Assembly: GCF_040807025.1 (NCBI RefSeq)
Contig: NC_090954.1
Span: forward strand, 20,030,501 to 20,094,500
Direction of reading: 5' to 3'
Length of the DNA: 64,000 nt
Source of the DNA: Struthio camelus
Lineage: Eukaryota > Chordata > Aves > Struthioniformes > Struthionidae
Both the position numbers and the translations under genes were made by a program. Positions 1 to 12,959 of the stretch are shown one piece after another (position 1 is the stretch's first letter; the number at the start of each line of letters is the position of its first letter). The notes below the pieces were generated by a model. It searched no databases, had not been told where the DNA came from, and saw only the letters and a list, made by a program, of their open reading frames with translations.

Positions 1-3000
1 ATCTCATCTACTTTACATCAGCTAAGGACATGACCCTGAGTACTTAATTGGTGCTATAATATAAAGACATTAGACTCTTCTCTCTCTTTCATCTGCACAT
101 GTTGTTTCCATTAATGGTAATGGGAGCAGCTTGTAAGGGAATATGCTATTGGGAAGCAGCTATGATTGGTACCTTTTTCATGGCCATCAGGACTGGCTCT
201 CAGTTAAAGCTTTGCTCCTGCCTCGGAAGAGCTGGTGCTCTAAAGTGGAAGGGAAAACAAAGCAAATGCTTAATAATTAAAGAAGCCTTCAAGCCTTTTA
301 CTTGGACTGAAAGGGAAGGAAAGCTATGAGAGGCCGTCCACGTGGGAGCTTGGTGTGTGCGGCAGCCTGGGCTGGCCTTGTTGAGTTGCCCCCCTGCCCG
401 TGGGGCGGATGCTGGAAAGTCCTCTGTGGGGGTATGTATGCCGTTTGGAGCATCTCCACAGCCCCACCACCAGTGGTGGCAGAATCCACAGCATGGAGCT
501 CTTGTTTTCCTTGAGATCTGGAAAACATTGAATTTCACCACAACAAAAAGTGCTTCTCAGCCCATAAGACCTAGAGGTACTCTCAGGACCAGCAGCAACA
601 ACTTCTGAAAGCCCTTGTCTGCAGTCCATTAGACGAGGCTCCAGGTAGTGCTGTTGGTACGTGCAGGCTCTTCACTGGTCCATTCCAGATGTGAACCATG
701 CCTCAGGCACTGGTTTTATGGCCTGGGTGGTGGGAGAGCAGAGGCAGCACAGCAGAGAGGACAGGCACACTTCAGCTTACTGATCAGAGATGCAAATCTA
801 GGAGAAGGCAGCAGTGTTCCTTTAAGCCTTTTTGTGAAAACTTTGTCCTTGGTCTTCACTTAACGCCTCGTGCCCTTGAGGCTGAAGCTATCTACAAGGT
901 AGATGTGTCTGAGTTGGGTGCCTTTATAGGTAGTGGAGACCTGTAGGTTAATTCATCTTGTTTTGGGAGTGGCACCTAAAAATAGTCGGGGGGGGGGGGG
1001 TTTGCATTCCTGCTGCCTGGTTCATAGTTTCTGCTAAATCTGTACTCCTAGGCAGAGCTTTAAAGAAATGCTCAATTATGTTTCTGCTGGAATTTCTTAA
1101 AAAAACTCTTGCTTCTTTTCCTTACAGCATCTGTGTCTTCTGAAGACTTCCTGTCTACGTGTTGCCTCTCTGCTCTCGATGCAGCAAATGTTGTCTTTGC
1201 TCTCAGGTTACAGACCGTGTCTTTCTGCTCTCCCGCAGTTACTCAGCATATATTCTCTCGTAGTCTTTTGCTAGTTGGTGAGCACACTGCTACCAGGTTT
1301 TCTGCCGACGCGGGCACACGTGTTTTCTCTCCCCATGGCGGAGTGCTCCTGTCCCTCGTCTTCTTTGTGGAAATATGGTATTCTGTGTTGCTATACTTTC
1401 CTTTTGTAGGCTTGTAGACAGAAGTAGGCTTTTGCGTCTTGCACAGAAGAGGCCGAGAGGTGTAATTGATTCTGAAAGCAGTTTGCACAGTTGGGGGACT
1501 CGGCTGGAGAAGCTGTCACGTTGCGCTGGGGAGCTTTGCCGTTTCATCGCTCCAGCGGAGCAGCTGTTGTAAACCAGCACTGGTTTCAGCCTGTCTTGTC
1601 ATGAATGGTGGTGGTTCTCGTGTCCTTGGACTGTTCATCTGGAGTGCTTTGAACGTGAATTTGACCCCTTTATTCGGCAAGAGACCAACAGAGAGCATGG
1701 GGATGACGCACAAGGAGGCTGTTCAGTGCCAGACTGGGCACATCAGGGTTACTGGTTTCATTTTGAATAACTGTATCAGAGTCACCAAGCCTAGCGTGCA
1801 CAGATCTCATGTGCTAAATCTCCACCCAGCAGGAGGAGGTAGCCTTTCTGAGAGTCGAAACAGGAAAAAAGCATTTCCCGCCCCTCCTGCAGTATTTTAT
1901 GGTACCTGGAATAAGTGAGGTGTTCAGGAGAAAACCATATGCAGTGCCTTTTTGGAGGTGTATGCTTGATGAGCATAGTGGAAGGCTGTGTTACAGAAGT
2001 TGTAGAGTCTTAACTTATTTCTCTGCCTCATCATTTAGTGTCTTTCCTACACTGATCTTTATGTATTGCCCTTATCCATTTAGCTTGGCCATGTGTTTAG
2101 AAGAGAAGGGATGTAGTACTGCCATGTGGGATAAAAACTCCATGCTCTTTTCGCTGTCTTCCCTAGATACTGAATAAAGCAGGGGAAAGAAAGCAGCCTG
2201 CATCTCTTCCTCTCGTCAGGACTCACTCTGCTTCAACCACCGCTGACAGATGATTTTCCAAACCCTCCGGAGATGGAGCTTCCAAACTTCCCTCTGGGGC
2301 TAAGTCTTAAACTGCTCTTAGGGAAATAAAGCCTTTGTCTGACATAAACCTCCCTTTCCGCCGTTTAAGCTCATATCTTTTTGTGCTGCTCAAAATTAAC
2401 TGGAAAGCCAATTTTCCCTGTTCTCTGTACTGTGCACCCTTACATATTTGAGAAAGCTGTTGCCTTCTTTATGCTATATAACACGGGTTTGTTCAGGCCT
2501 TCCTCACGTTGCGGTTCCCACACCTCAGCTGGGGCTTCTGTAAGTGTTAAGCCAGATGAAGCTGGTCAACGCGTACAACGCAAATCAATCTTCATCACTC
2601 GAGATGAAGAAAGAGAACTTGTCTCAGTTTGGTCCATCTCAGGTTACTTCTGCCTCCCCACCCATCTGTGATGCCAGCCTGCGCCGTTCCTGGCTCAGCT
2701 GCAAACTGAACGTCTTCTGATGCTGCGAGGCAGCATGAGCTGCAGGCCAAGGATACGAGCCAAGAGCGTTGTGTCTCTTGCCTGCCCCAACGTGAATCCT
2801 GAGCTGGAGGTGCCCAGCACGTTCGCAGTAGTAAGAAAGATGGGATGACTTTGTCCAGCTTGTTGAGGAAGGAGAAGCTACGTCTCAAGTGGTGGTTAAG
2901 GTCGAATGACTTTAAAAGCGCTGGCCAAAGGATGGTTTGTGTCCAGAGAGGAAATAAGCTTCCCTCTTTAAGGATGACTTTAGAAAGTCTCACGTCTCCT

Positions 3001-3879
3001 AATTTTCCAACACTAGCAAGCAGGGTGAGGACTGGTTTCCTGGGGGGGTGGGTTGGATATTTTAGGTCATGGCTGCAGGCTTTCCTGGTTTGTCACTTGG
3101 TTTTGTTTCTCTCGGTTTTGCATACTGTATCGCAAACCCATTTGCTCCCCTTTACAAGGGTGTCTCCTTGCTTTTTGTCATCTCGTCCAGCCATGACTCT
3201 TCTTTCTTATTACTTAAAATGAACTGTGGCCGTCACAGGGGCAGAGACAGAAATGCAGAAGTGAAGTGTGTGATTCAGGCTCCGACTGTGTTGGTGATGT
3301 GACTTCAAGGCTGAGTCGGAAAAGCTCTGATGGCTGGAGAGCGAACGAGAGCAGAAGGAGCAGGAGTGGAGGGAAGTCATGGAGGTGAAGCAAAAGTGAG
3401 AGATGCAGGGGAAGATCAAAAAGAGGATGGCTTTCTCCCAAGAAGCAGACGGATTTCCATGCACAGGAGACCTGGGCAGGAGGGAAGAGGCTCAGGAATG
3501 GGAATGAAGTGCAGAGCTGGAGGTGGGAGCAGTGTGAAAGATGCAGAGCCGTAAGAGTGGACAAAGGATCAACGCTGCTGGGAGCAGCTGTGGGTCGGTG
3601 CTGGACTTTTGGGTAGAAAACAAGACATTTTGTGTTTGAACAAAGTACGGCTGCATAGTGTTGCTGCATATGGGAAATGTGTGTATATGCTGCAGGAATC
3701 GGAGCATTTTGGTGCACATCCCTGCAGAGGGGCAGGAGGAAATGATTTTTGTGCGGGGTCACATTTGGATAAAAAGTGCTGTGATGGCGCAGTGATGAAA
3801 CCACTGTATTACAGAGCAAGCCAGAAGCCAGCAAACTTACTAAAACAGTAAGAACGATTTAAAAAAAAAAAGTCTTAGT
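1..3879. other. Intergenic, nothing recognised
   Basis: Mixed-composition DNA with a 13-G run at 988. No splice-flanked coding exon, tRNA or transposon was recognised. The purine-rich stretch at 3240-3550 produces a 206-residue minus-strand Leu/Ser/His-rich ORF judged spurious. Confidence 0.6.
988..1000 (+). repeat. Poly-G run (13 G)
   Basis: Thirteen consecutive G in intergenic DNA. Confidence 0.9.
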
Positions 3880-4265
3880 GAGCAGGAAAAGGAGCGGCTG
3901 CGTGAAGAGCAGAAGAAGGTGGCTGGAGAGCAGATCCGCAGCGCGGGAGGAAGCTCGGGCCAGCGCTCCTCGGGCTCCCGGCGCCCCGGAAAGCCGCTGG
4001 AGCGCAGGAGAGCGCAGCCGCCTGTGGGCCAGGGCTGCCCAGCCGACATCTGCGCTCGGTGACAAAAGCCCGGCCTGACAAGTCCATTGTGCGCTCGGCA
4101 GCAGGTGGAAGAGGCTGCGCGAGCGGCCACCTGCTCGGCCGCCCGCGGGCCCGTCCCCCGGGGCCGCGCCAGCCGCGGTAGATGCTCCGCCGCCTCACGT
4201 CGCCAAGGAGAGGTGCCGGCCCGTGGTCCCCCCAGGTAGGGGTAGGGACGGACGTGGAGTGGGGC
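3880..4265. promoter_or_regulatory. Short orphan GC-rich block
   Basis: About 390 bases of CpG-rich sequence between A/T-richer flanks, densest at 3940-4190. No gene recognised. It is possibly a small CpG island or enhancer. Confidence 0.4.
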
Positions 4266-7200
4266 TTAAACCTGCCAGCTCTTCCAGTAGCTGCGGAAGG
4301 GTTGCAATTTTTACCCTTGATGGATTTCACTTATGTTAGAGGGCATTATATTTTTTTTAAATTAAAAAACGATACATGTCAGCTGTATTAAGATAATTTT
4401 TTTTGCACCCTGATTGGATTTTTTTAGTGATGCTTCACAGAGTGCTCAAACGCGTATGAGGAGACTGTCTGTAGATCCGAGAACAAAATCAAGCGGCCGA
4501 GCCAAATCCTACACCTGTAGCTCTTCCTGACCGCAGCAGGCAGCGGGAGAGCTCAGCTGCACTGCTCGGCGCTTGGCTTGGGAAGTCTGACTGTCACTAT
4601 TGTACAGCGGGGCTTGATCCCAACTGGCATCGTTATTACCGTGAAGTCAGCGGACTCGGAGTGATTGAAAGCAGCTGAGCATCCAGCCTCACATGTCTGC
4701 GCTAACTGAGCAGGGGCGCAACAGTCAGTTGTAGTTTAGAGGCCAGAGCCAGTTCAGAACAGCGGCAGCAAACGCTGGCGGCTCGCCTCAGACTGGTGCT
4801 GCCAGACTGGTAACTGGGAGAATCTGGAGCAACTACGCGGAATTATTTCTTCTCTCGATCTGTTTCAGCTACAAATGACAGAACCGGTCTGATCTGGGGT
4901 GGCTCCTTCCGCACAAGGAGCTTGGCGCGTTTCGGTGTTTGCTGCGCCCGTCTCTTTTCTGTGCACGTTGATAATTGCTTGTACGCCGGGACAGCGCCTT
5001 CACAGAGCCGTTCTGATTTACGGAAGATCGGGCTCGTGGGTGCAGTTTAACAATTGTGCTTGTTGCCAAATGCCTCAGTGCACGTTTCTGGTTTGAGTTT
5101 TAATCTTCATAACCGCAGGCGTTTAGTTTTTCTGATTGCATGTGCAAACGCACGTCTAGACTGACAGCTGTACGCCTGTAGCTCGCGAAGGGCGGCCGGA
5201 TTCCAGTTGAAGCTTAAAGCTCGTGGTGATCCGTACGGGTTTCGCTGAGCGGGGTTGCACCTAGCAGCGCCCAGCGTGCCCGTGCTCTTTGCTGAGCTGG
5301 AAGGCCGTTCTGCAGATGCTGGGCCGTTTGCGCGGTGGATGATCCCTCCTGCTCGTGCTCCTCGCAGATGCAGTAAGTATGCGAAGAACAGAATAGAGAG
5401 GTACTTATTTTATAATTGCATTAAAATCGTATGCCTGCTTCTGGTGCAATAGTCCAAAACGCTTATTAACATGGGAGGAAAAAAAAAAAGTAGTTGGAAA
5501 TGTTTCTATATTAGTGCAAAAGTGAAGCGGATGAAGTATTCAAAACTTCAGCTACCCTTTGCTCATGTTGGTGTCCGGTGTTTTAGGGCAGAGCTCATTT
5601 TGGCGGAGACGGCGCTGCGGGAGCTGCAGGGTGTGCAGATCCCCGGCTTTCGCGGGAACGGTGCAGGTCTCCGGAGAGCCTGGCAGCTTCCCGCAGTCTC
5701 GCTCCGCTCTGGGTTGTCACGCAGGAGCTCAGCCGGTTTTAGGAAGGGCTGCAGGACTCCTCCGCAGCCGAGCCTTCCCGGTGCGTGGAGCGCAGCACGC
5801 AAGTCCTCTAGCTAGAAACGTGTTGCCCGATTTCAATGAGTCTATGGATGTTGCATTTTTTTGGTACCTACCTCCTGTGTCGTAGGATGTCCACTTCAAA
5901 TGGCAGTAAGATTTACCTGAACACTTAAAAAAATCAGCCTGAGGGATTTAGAGATCTGCTTTTTAATATGACGAGTAAATGAAAACACAGTTATTCCATG
6001 ACAAATTTATCTTAGTTCGGCGTCTAATAACAGGCTTTACATTTCTCCTGAGTAAAGCCCTTTTGAACTGAAACATCATTTAAAAAGCGGTCCATTCTTG
6101 AGAGAAACATTCCTAACGATGGAGAATCCACCCTGAATTGAAGAGCACAGTAAAAATAGATATCTTGCTCCCATTTTTTTGCCTGAACTTGTCTAATTCC
6201 AGCTTCTAGCCTTGGGAACTGGTGGCACGCCTGTTGGCTTGACACTGTGATTTGGGCTTCCTGTGCAGGACCCTCGGATTTGCCTCGGCTCCTGCTTTTC
6301 CCTCTGTTCACCTTAACAAAAGGAGACACTCCAATCCTCTGTTTGCTTAAACAGAAACTTCTCGCATCTTCCTCTGGTAACGTGCTTAGCTGCAGGCTAA
6401 GGGACGAGGTCCCGGCCCAGAGGATGTTCTCGGGAGTCAGTGTGACACTTCCCTGTTCTTACGCGTTTTGTTGCACGGCTTCAGTTTTATGCTGAGGCTC
6501 TTATTCGAGTGGTTGACTTAATCTGTCTGACATGAACACAAAATTAGCACAAGCCTGTTACCAGCCTGGCTTGAATTTGTTTTCCTGGGAAATGATTGAA
6601 CTGACTTTACTCTTGCTTTACCAAAAAACAAGTAGCTTCTTAATTTAACGTTAGGGATGGTGCATAACCACGTGCTAGAAATTGTTGGGGGGCAAACTGG
6701 AGAGTTAAGACTCGCAGCAGCTCTGAAAGCCTGGAGAAAGCGCTTTGACCATGTGGGATAAAGACTGTGGTTAGATCTTGATTAAGCTAAAGTGGTCAGG
6801 CGTGAAATAATTAAAATATAGAGATTTGCTTTCTCATGGGCATGTTTCAGAGTTAACAAACCATTCGGATAAGCAAGGCTACGTCGAGTATTGAGGACGT
6901 AGGATACTTCAGATGTGGGATGTCTCAAAATTATTTTTCTCCACTGTTTTACTCTTGAGTTATGACATTACTCTGAAAATGATTAAAATAAATTTTAATT
7001 CTGGAGCGTAGCGCGGTTGCAAGTCCTGTAAGCAGGAGTATAAGGAAGTTATGGCAAAGTCCATCTCATGCCTACTCTGCTTGCTGTCCACCGACATATA
7101 GACAGGTGAAGCGTTTGTCAGAAAAATATATCGCGCTCGGACACCGGAGGGGTCAGGTCGCTCTTCCCCAGCGATGAGGTTGGGCTGCTGCTCTCCCCCT

Positions 7201-7559
7201 TAGCGCAGCGGCGAGGAAGCGCCCAGCAGAATAATGGATGCATTGCTGTTCATTCAAAGAGGCCGTTGTCTCGTCCGACCAAAATTTATCGGTGCGAGGG
7301 CTCATAATTGATAGCTCTGAAAGATGCATTGTTGGATGTCCTGTCATTGGAAAGAAGAAGTGTTAATATAGTATCGCATGCACTGCTGAGATCCTTAGAC
7401 GGTTTGTCAGTCATGAAAAGTTAGTAAGGAGAAGCCTTGTTCGTCCAGCAGCACCTCCTTAAAGATTTACTGCTGCTCCCCTTGGGTTCGGAAGTGCCGC
7501 GACATTCCCCCGTAAATAGGAATGTATGAACAATTTTCTCCCCCCTCGGCTCCCCCCCA
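4266..7559. other. Intergenic, nothing firm
   Basis: No coding exon recognised. The part at about 7200-7400 has an even, repeat-free texture that could be conserved, but nothing specific supports it. Confidence 0.55.
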
Positions 7560-8560
7560 TCCGCTTTTCCCAAATATGTAAACTCTGAGAAAGCTTTATT
7601 CTTCTTAAACGATCATTCAATTGTCTCCAGACTGTATCTTTTGGTAAATTTATTGCTGGCTATTTTAAAAACTAAAATGCGTTTTGCATATTAGCACGTA
7701 ACTCTTGTTCCTGTCTGCTCAGTTTGGAAATGGTTGGATTGCTTTTATAAAGAAAAAAATGGCTAATAAAATTGGCCTCAGCACCGTTGCTTTGCAATTC
7801 TTATGAACAGTAAAGTGCTACTTACAGTCATTGATGTTAAAAGCTATTTCTAAATTATGGTGCCATTTATTATCTCTAGTGTCCAAAGTAAGTTTAAATG
7901 ATGCTTATAATTCATGTTTTACCAAATTTCCTTTTCCCCCTGAGGATACCTCTGATTAACTTATGCACATTTAAGCGCTTTTTAAATTCTTCTTTTATTG
8001 CCATTATGCTCTGAAAATCTCAGCGATTCTCAAAAATGGGTAATAAACTTGAGATAAAATGCTGCAGTTTTAGATCAATGCTGACATATCACTGTGGTGA
8101 TTTCTTCAGAGCTAAAGTGATAATGCTTCATATTTACAGAATATATACTAGGTTATTACTACAGTATTACCATTTGTTCTAAGATGAAATGAGTAATTTA
8201 CCAATTTATTAAACAGTTACATTTAAGTATTGCTTAGGACATTACCACACCAATCTGTTTACTTAGCTTGAAGAGTTACCATTAAGAAACCCTGTTTATT
8301 TAGGTAAAATTTGTAATGATCGTGCCCTCCATTAAGAAACTTATTTTTCTGCAAGCCTAATTGCCTGGAAATGAGTTTCTCCTTATTTACTATGGCGTGT
8401 TCTGCTAAGCCAGCTAAAAACGTCACCCTCAAAAGAAGTGCTGGAGAAATTAATAATACATATATGGAACAGTTTTAATTAGTGTAATACCGAATGTTAA
8501 TAAAAGATTTATGATACAGTTAAAAGTTCTAATGATCACAACAGGAAAAGGTCTGCAGCG
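7560..8560. promoter_or_regulatory. Candidate conserved non-coding block A
   Basis: A/T-rich, free of simple repeats and of transposon hallmarks, with no ORF, and rich in ATTA/TAAT, GATAAT and TTTAT cores. This texture is typical of conserved developmental enhancers. The nearest developmental genes by synteny are TLX3 (left, off-window) and FGF18 (right). Conservation cannot be measured here. Confidence 0.4.
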
Positions 8561-10779
8561 TAGCAGTAGCAATCTGTTAAAAATAAACAAACGCTCCCAG
8601 ACTGTCGAAATCCAAGGGAGAAGAAACGTTTTTCTAAACCCGTCCTTACATGAGTGATCTCCAGTGATCTGTAAGGCCAAGTTCGGACCCCACCTAAACT
8701 GGAGTAAACCCAGGGGGTCAAAAGAATTACCGTGGGGATACATTAGGATTTTTAGTAGTAAGAGGTGGGCAAGTCCATTGCCTTTGGAAAAGGCTGCACG
8801 TAATTCTTACAGGGCGTGAGCAGGCAGCTCCTGACCGGGAAATGCAGCCAGAGCTGAACCAAGGTAGGTCTAGCAGGAACTTTTGCTATTCTGGACAAGA
8901 CTGTAATCACAGCTCTCGGAAGAAGTTCTTGGTTTAAATAGCTCAGAAGGCCTACAGCGGAAGACGGAGACGGTACCAGTGCGACTCCAGCCAAAGGCAG
9001 AAGTAATGAGCAGTAGCTGAATTTCCAGAGGTTAAGCTCTCTGGGCTGGTTGATCTCAGTTGGCATGAAGGGCTCATGCAGCAGCCTTCCCTCTCCAGCG
9101 GGAACACATCAAACTACTCCAAATCACAGCTATCTCAGCTTCAGCTCGTGTGTTTCGCGGTTAGGCTCAGTTTAGCACCGCGACAGTCTCCGCTGACAGC
9201 CTGGCCTGCAGCTGACCAGAAGGAAAGACGAGCACGTCCTCATGGAGCTGGACTCAGGCTGTCGTTTGGGTGAGTATTGGCTGGGAAAGGCTAAGAAGGA
9301 GCCCGCTTCACTGGTGAGCCCTGCTCTGAAGGCCTTTAGTCGGGAGAGATAAAGATCCTGTCTTAAACTCTCTGGGAAGTACCTTGGCTAAGAGTCTTTG
9401 TGGCGTCTTCGAAACCAACCCCATAAGCAGCTTTCCAGTGCCATTTTGTTAGACCAGTGCTACTCTGCACCATTTCGGTAGGTCCTGGAAGGACTAAACC
9501 ATGAGTAGGAGAAAGGGTGAAACCCTCTACCCCCACCCAGAAGTGCCATCATTCTTGCAAGTCCTAGCAGAAACGCATATTGCTTCCTTGGATGGTGGGG
9601 ACTTTGGGGTGGGAACAAACTCTGAGGTTTTTTTCAGATGTCACTTGGATTTGGCTCCCAGTAATACCGATCAGATTGAGCTTCCCTCCTCTGGCATGGT
9701 ATGGGGATAGGAAAGCAAGCATCAGAAACCGGTCTTCTCCCACGTCCTCATCAATGTGCTCAAGCACGGTTTGCACGTGCTGGCTACCCTTGCCAGTACA
9801 TGTCCATCAGGAGCAAGGCGATGTGGTGGTGCATGGTGAAAAGACACCTGGTTATCCCGGGTGTGAGAAGCAGTTTCACCTTGCTGCCACCTTTCCGTAT
9901 GAAATCTTGGCCTTGCCGATCGCCTTACCCAGGTTACTGCAGCATGACCTTCCCAGCAAGCACAGAGACCCCAGCCTCTGTGTTTAGCTCTGTGCTAAGT
10001 CAGCACAAGGACCTTGTTTCAGCCCCAAAGAATTTGCGGCCTGGCTGTAAAACCACAGCTGGTGAAGCGAATGGCCAGCTTGGACGCAGCGTAGCAGTGA
10101 GACTTTTTTTTTTTTTTTTTTTTTTGCCTGCCGAAAACCCTTACTCTAATTCTTACCCTGCATCCCATCAGCTATGTCGTGCCGCCTCCGGTCCCCGAGG
10201 AGATATCCGAAGCTCGGTGGCAGCGAGAGGTGCTGCGGGAGCGGACCTGAAGGGTTTCCCCAGCCAAATGGTCCTGCCGTGCCCTGCTGCGCCGTGGGAC
10301 AGCTGGAGGCGTGTTGGGCTGTGCCGGGCTGCTTTGCAATAGATATTTTTCCAGCAGTGAATGGGTTTAGACATATTAAACTGGGAAAACTTTATTTTCC
10401 CTTTTGGTACGCTGCAGGGCTGCGTACAGGCCAGGGAAATGTGTTGTCTGCAGTAACACGTTGAGGGTGACGTGAGCTGTGGCCTGCTTATGTCCTTCGG
10501 GTAAAACTATTGGAAGCTCAGGGTGCTAAGCCCTTTATCCTGAGACTCAGGATGCCAGACTGAATGCTCTGTACTGGGGCCTGCTTTTTTAAAAAAATAT
10601 TATTATTAATTTTATTATCGTTAATATTATTATTTTTTTTATTCCTCTTAGGGAGCCTTATTTGAAAAATTGGAACCCCCCAACCGTAAGTTCAGTATAT
10701 TGGTGCAGCCTGTTGTCCAGCGCCCTGCCCAGGGAAGTAGTTGCTGTGCTCCGGAGAACAAATGAATGTCAGAGAATTA
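8561..10779. other. Intergenic, nothing recognised
   Basis: Contains a 22-T run (10104) and an A/T-only patch near 10588-10640. Short ORFs here (up to 213 codons at 9701-10342, which cross the T run) have no domain signal. Confidence 0.55.
10104..10125 (+). repeat. Poly-T run (22 T)
   Basis: Uninterrupted T homopolymer in intergenic DNA. On the minus strand it is poly-A, but no retroelement body was recognised next to it. Confidence 0.9.
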
Positions 10780-11110
10780 CTGAATCGTCTGGGAAATGCG
10801 GTGATTTTATTCATTCCAAAAATTCATAATGTGACTTTCCTTATTTGTTCTTTCCAGGGCCAGAAAAGGAAACACCATATTTATTCTTGCTAATGTAGCA
10901 ATATTGATTAAGTCATAAAGCACATATAAATACGTATTGACTCATATTACATTAAAGTATCTATCATTTACTTCTCATTCCTCAATAACACTACAGTTAT
11001 GTTAAAAAAATGCATTAAAATTGGCATTGCCTCAAGGAAAGTAGGAGCTGCCATCATTATTAATATTACTTTTTGGCAAATCCAAGCTTTCAAAGCGGTA
11101 CAAACGTTAA
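10780..11110. promoter_or_regulatory. Candidate conserved non-coding block B
   Basis: About 330 bases, A/T-rich and repeat-free, with many homeodomain and POU-like cores (ATTTATTC, CATTAAAA, TAATATTA), preceded by an AT triplet-rich patch at 10590-10640. Texture-based call only. Confidence 0.33.
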
Positions 11111-12104
11111 AAGTGGGAAACCACCTCCCTCGTCCCCTAACAGCAAAATATTTCTGGCTGGGGCGGTCATTCAGCCAGGCGCTCTGTCCCCTGCTCGCTT
11201 GGACGGCGCTTGGACGGCCCTTCGGTTTGGCTGGGTGACTTCCCTGCGAGCGCCCCGGCCACGTCCCGTCCGCGCACGGTCCGAGGGAGCACAGCCGGCT
11301 GCTGTCACTGTGCCTGGCAGCCAATTTCTGCCTCCAAGGTCCCTTCAGTGCCAGTTTTTTTGCAGGTTTCAAACTGCGTTTAGTGTCCCCCTTTCTCTGC
11401 AGACTGCACCCGGGGGGGCTGAATTTCTGCTGAAACACGGAGGAGGGATTTCAGTCTGGGCCCTCAACGTCCTGAGGATGGCATCGCTCCTCTGTTTTGA
11501 GTGAGCAAAGACTGATACAGTTTATACACCTAAAACTAGGAGGAGCATCCACAGCGGTCACCTCTGTTGGCTGGGTATGCTGGATTTTGTTTTTTGGTCT
11601 TGGAAGTCGAGCTTTTTTTCTAGACTGTAATTTGGGAGTGAAATGCAAAGCGTCAGGAAAGCCTCAAATGAGATTCAACAAACGTGCTGTTAAGTTTGTC
11701 TTGCAAATCTCGCGTTGCAGGGCTCGGGGACTGCGTGGCTGCTGGAGGAACGACGATACTCCACGGAGGCACTGGGGGCCACCAAGTGCATCGAGGAGAC
11801 GGACACCCCGGAAGTTACTGTCCAACGTTTATAGCAGCGGCCGTGTAAGCCTTGCAGTGGTGTAAATCGGATGGAAATAATAGGAAGGGTGCTGAGCTTC
11901 TTGCTGTTAAAAAGCAAATGTCTTCAGACTTGCTTGAGCTTGGGCAAAGTGATTGTGGTGAACAGGTCAGAATCGGCCAGAAATGGAGTATGGAGTCTCA
12001 GAAAAACCTCACAAACTTCTGTGGCTGCTCAGTTGGTCTCGATGTGGGCAAAGCCGTGGCTGGCTGCGTCCAGACCCCTCTCTGCTCGGGGAGAGAAAGG
12101 AGCT

Positions 12105-12165
12105 GGGGGAGGAGGAGGAGAAGGAGGAGGAGGAGGAGGAAGAGGAGGAGAAAGAGGAGGAGGAG

Positions 12166-12200
<35 letters not shown>

Positions 12201-12202
12201 GG
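12105..12202 (+). repeat. 98-base uninterrupted purine tract (GGA/GAA)n
   Basis: Every base from 12105 to 12202 is A or G, mainly GAG and GGA triplets. Translated, it gives poly-Glu or poly-Arg/Gly shadows. Such tracts can form triplex DNA. Confidence 0.95.
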
Positions 12203-12329
12203 TCTGCCATAGCAAGGGGGAGAGCAGGAGGTTTGCAGCATGGACCGTGCTGCCTTGCTCTTTCCTTTAGAGGTCAACGGCAAAGACTCCAAGGCTTGCC
12301 ATTTTGCTGCAAGCTGATTAAGCAAAGAT

Positions 12330-12890
12330 ATAAGGACATCTGTTAGTTGTAAGAACTGTGTTCCCCCGTATCAGGATTTGGCCACTGCTTCACATGAACT
12401 GTAGGACTGTACGTGTGTGTGTATGTATATATATATATGTATATATACACACATATATTTTAAACGTTTGGTACTAAACAAATAAAACCCAGAGAGGAAT
12501 TGCTTAATACTTAAATTTCTGTCTTGCAGAGTATCAGATAAGGAATATCTGTGCTTAGCCTTTCCCCATGCAAAGGAAAAAAATCCGGCAAAACAGTGTC
12601 CACATGGCTGTTTTATGCTTCTGCTTGTCTTTTCTTCTCGTTATAATTAGCCTAATGTGACATGCCATCCCTGCTCTTTTTAGTGGTTGTGTGCTGGTCT
12701 GACAGGACTAGCGCTGCTATTTCTTAGATAAGCTAATCACTTCTTAATGACTGGACGAGGTATCTTTATTTAACGACATAAAGAGATTTAACTTTTCCCG
12801 TGAAGATATGACCACTGGCTTATGTTTTGTTAACGACACTATACATTCACGGACGATTCGGCTGATGCATAGGCGTCCAAGCAGGCCCCG
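12330..12890. promoter_or_regulatory. Candidate conserved block at the edge of the orphan CpG island
   Basis: Non-repetitive A/T-rich sequence apart from the microsatellite at 12411, with TAATTAGCC, AGCTAATCACTTC and GTTTTGTTAACG motifs, running straight into the CpG-rich block. Texture-based call. Confidence 0.3.
12411..12461 (+). repeat. (TG)n/(TA)n microsatellite
   Basis: GTGTGTGTATGTATATATATAT changes into TATACACACATATATTTT. It is a compound dinucleotide repeat with a near-palindromic centre. Confidence 0.9.
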
Positions 12891-12959
12891 TTTTTAGGAA
12901 CGCTGTGGAGGCGGCTGGGGCGGGGGAAATTTGCTCTCTGTTAATCAGAATTCATTAAA

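Noticed and set aside
3214-3834. 206-residue minus-strand ORF
   Set aside because: Leu/Ser/His/Pro-rich peptide caused by a purine-rich + strand; no domain, no splice or promoter context.
11983-12270. Acidic poly-Glu and other ORFs at 12.0-12.3 kb
   Set aside because: Translations of the 98-base purine tract.
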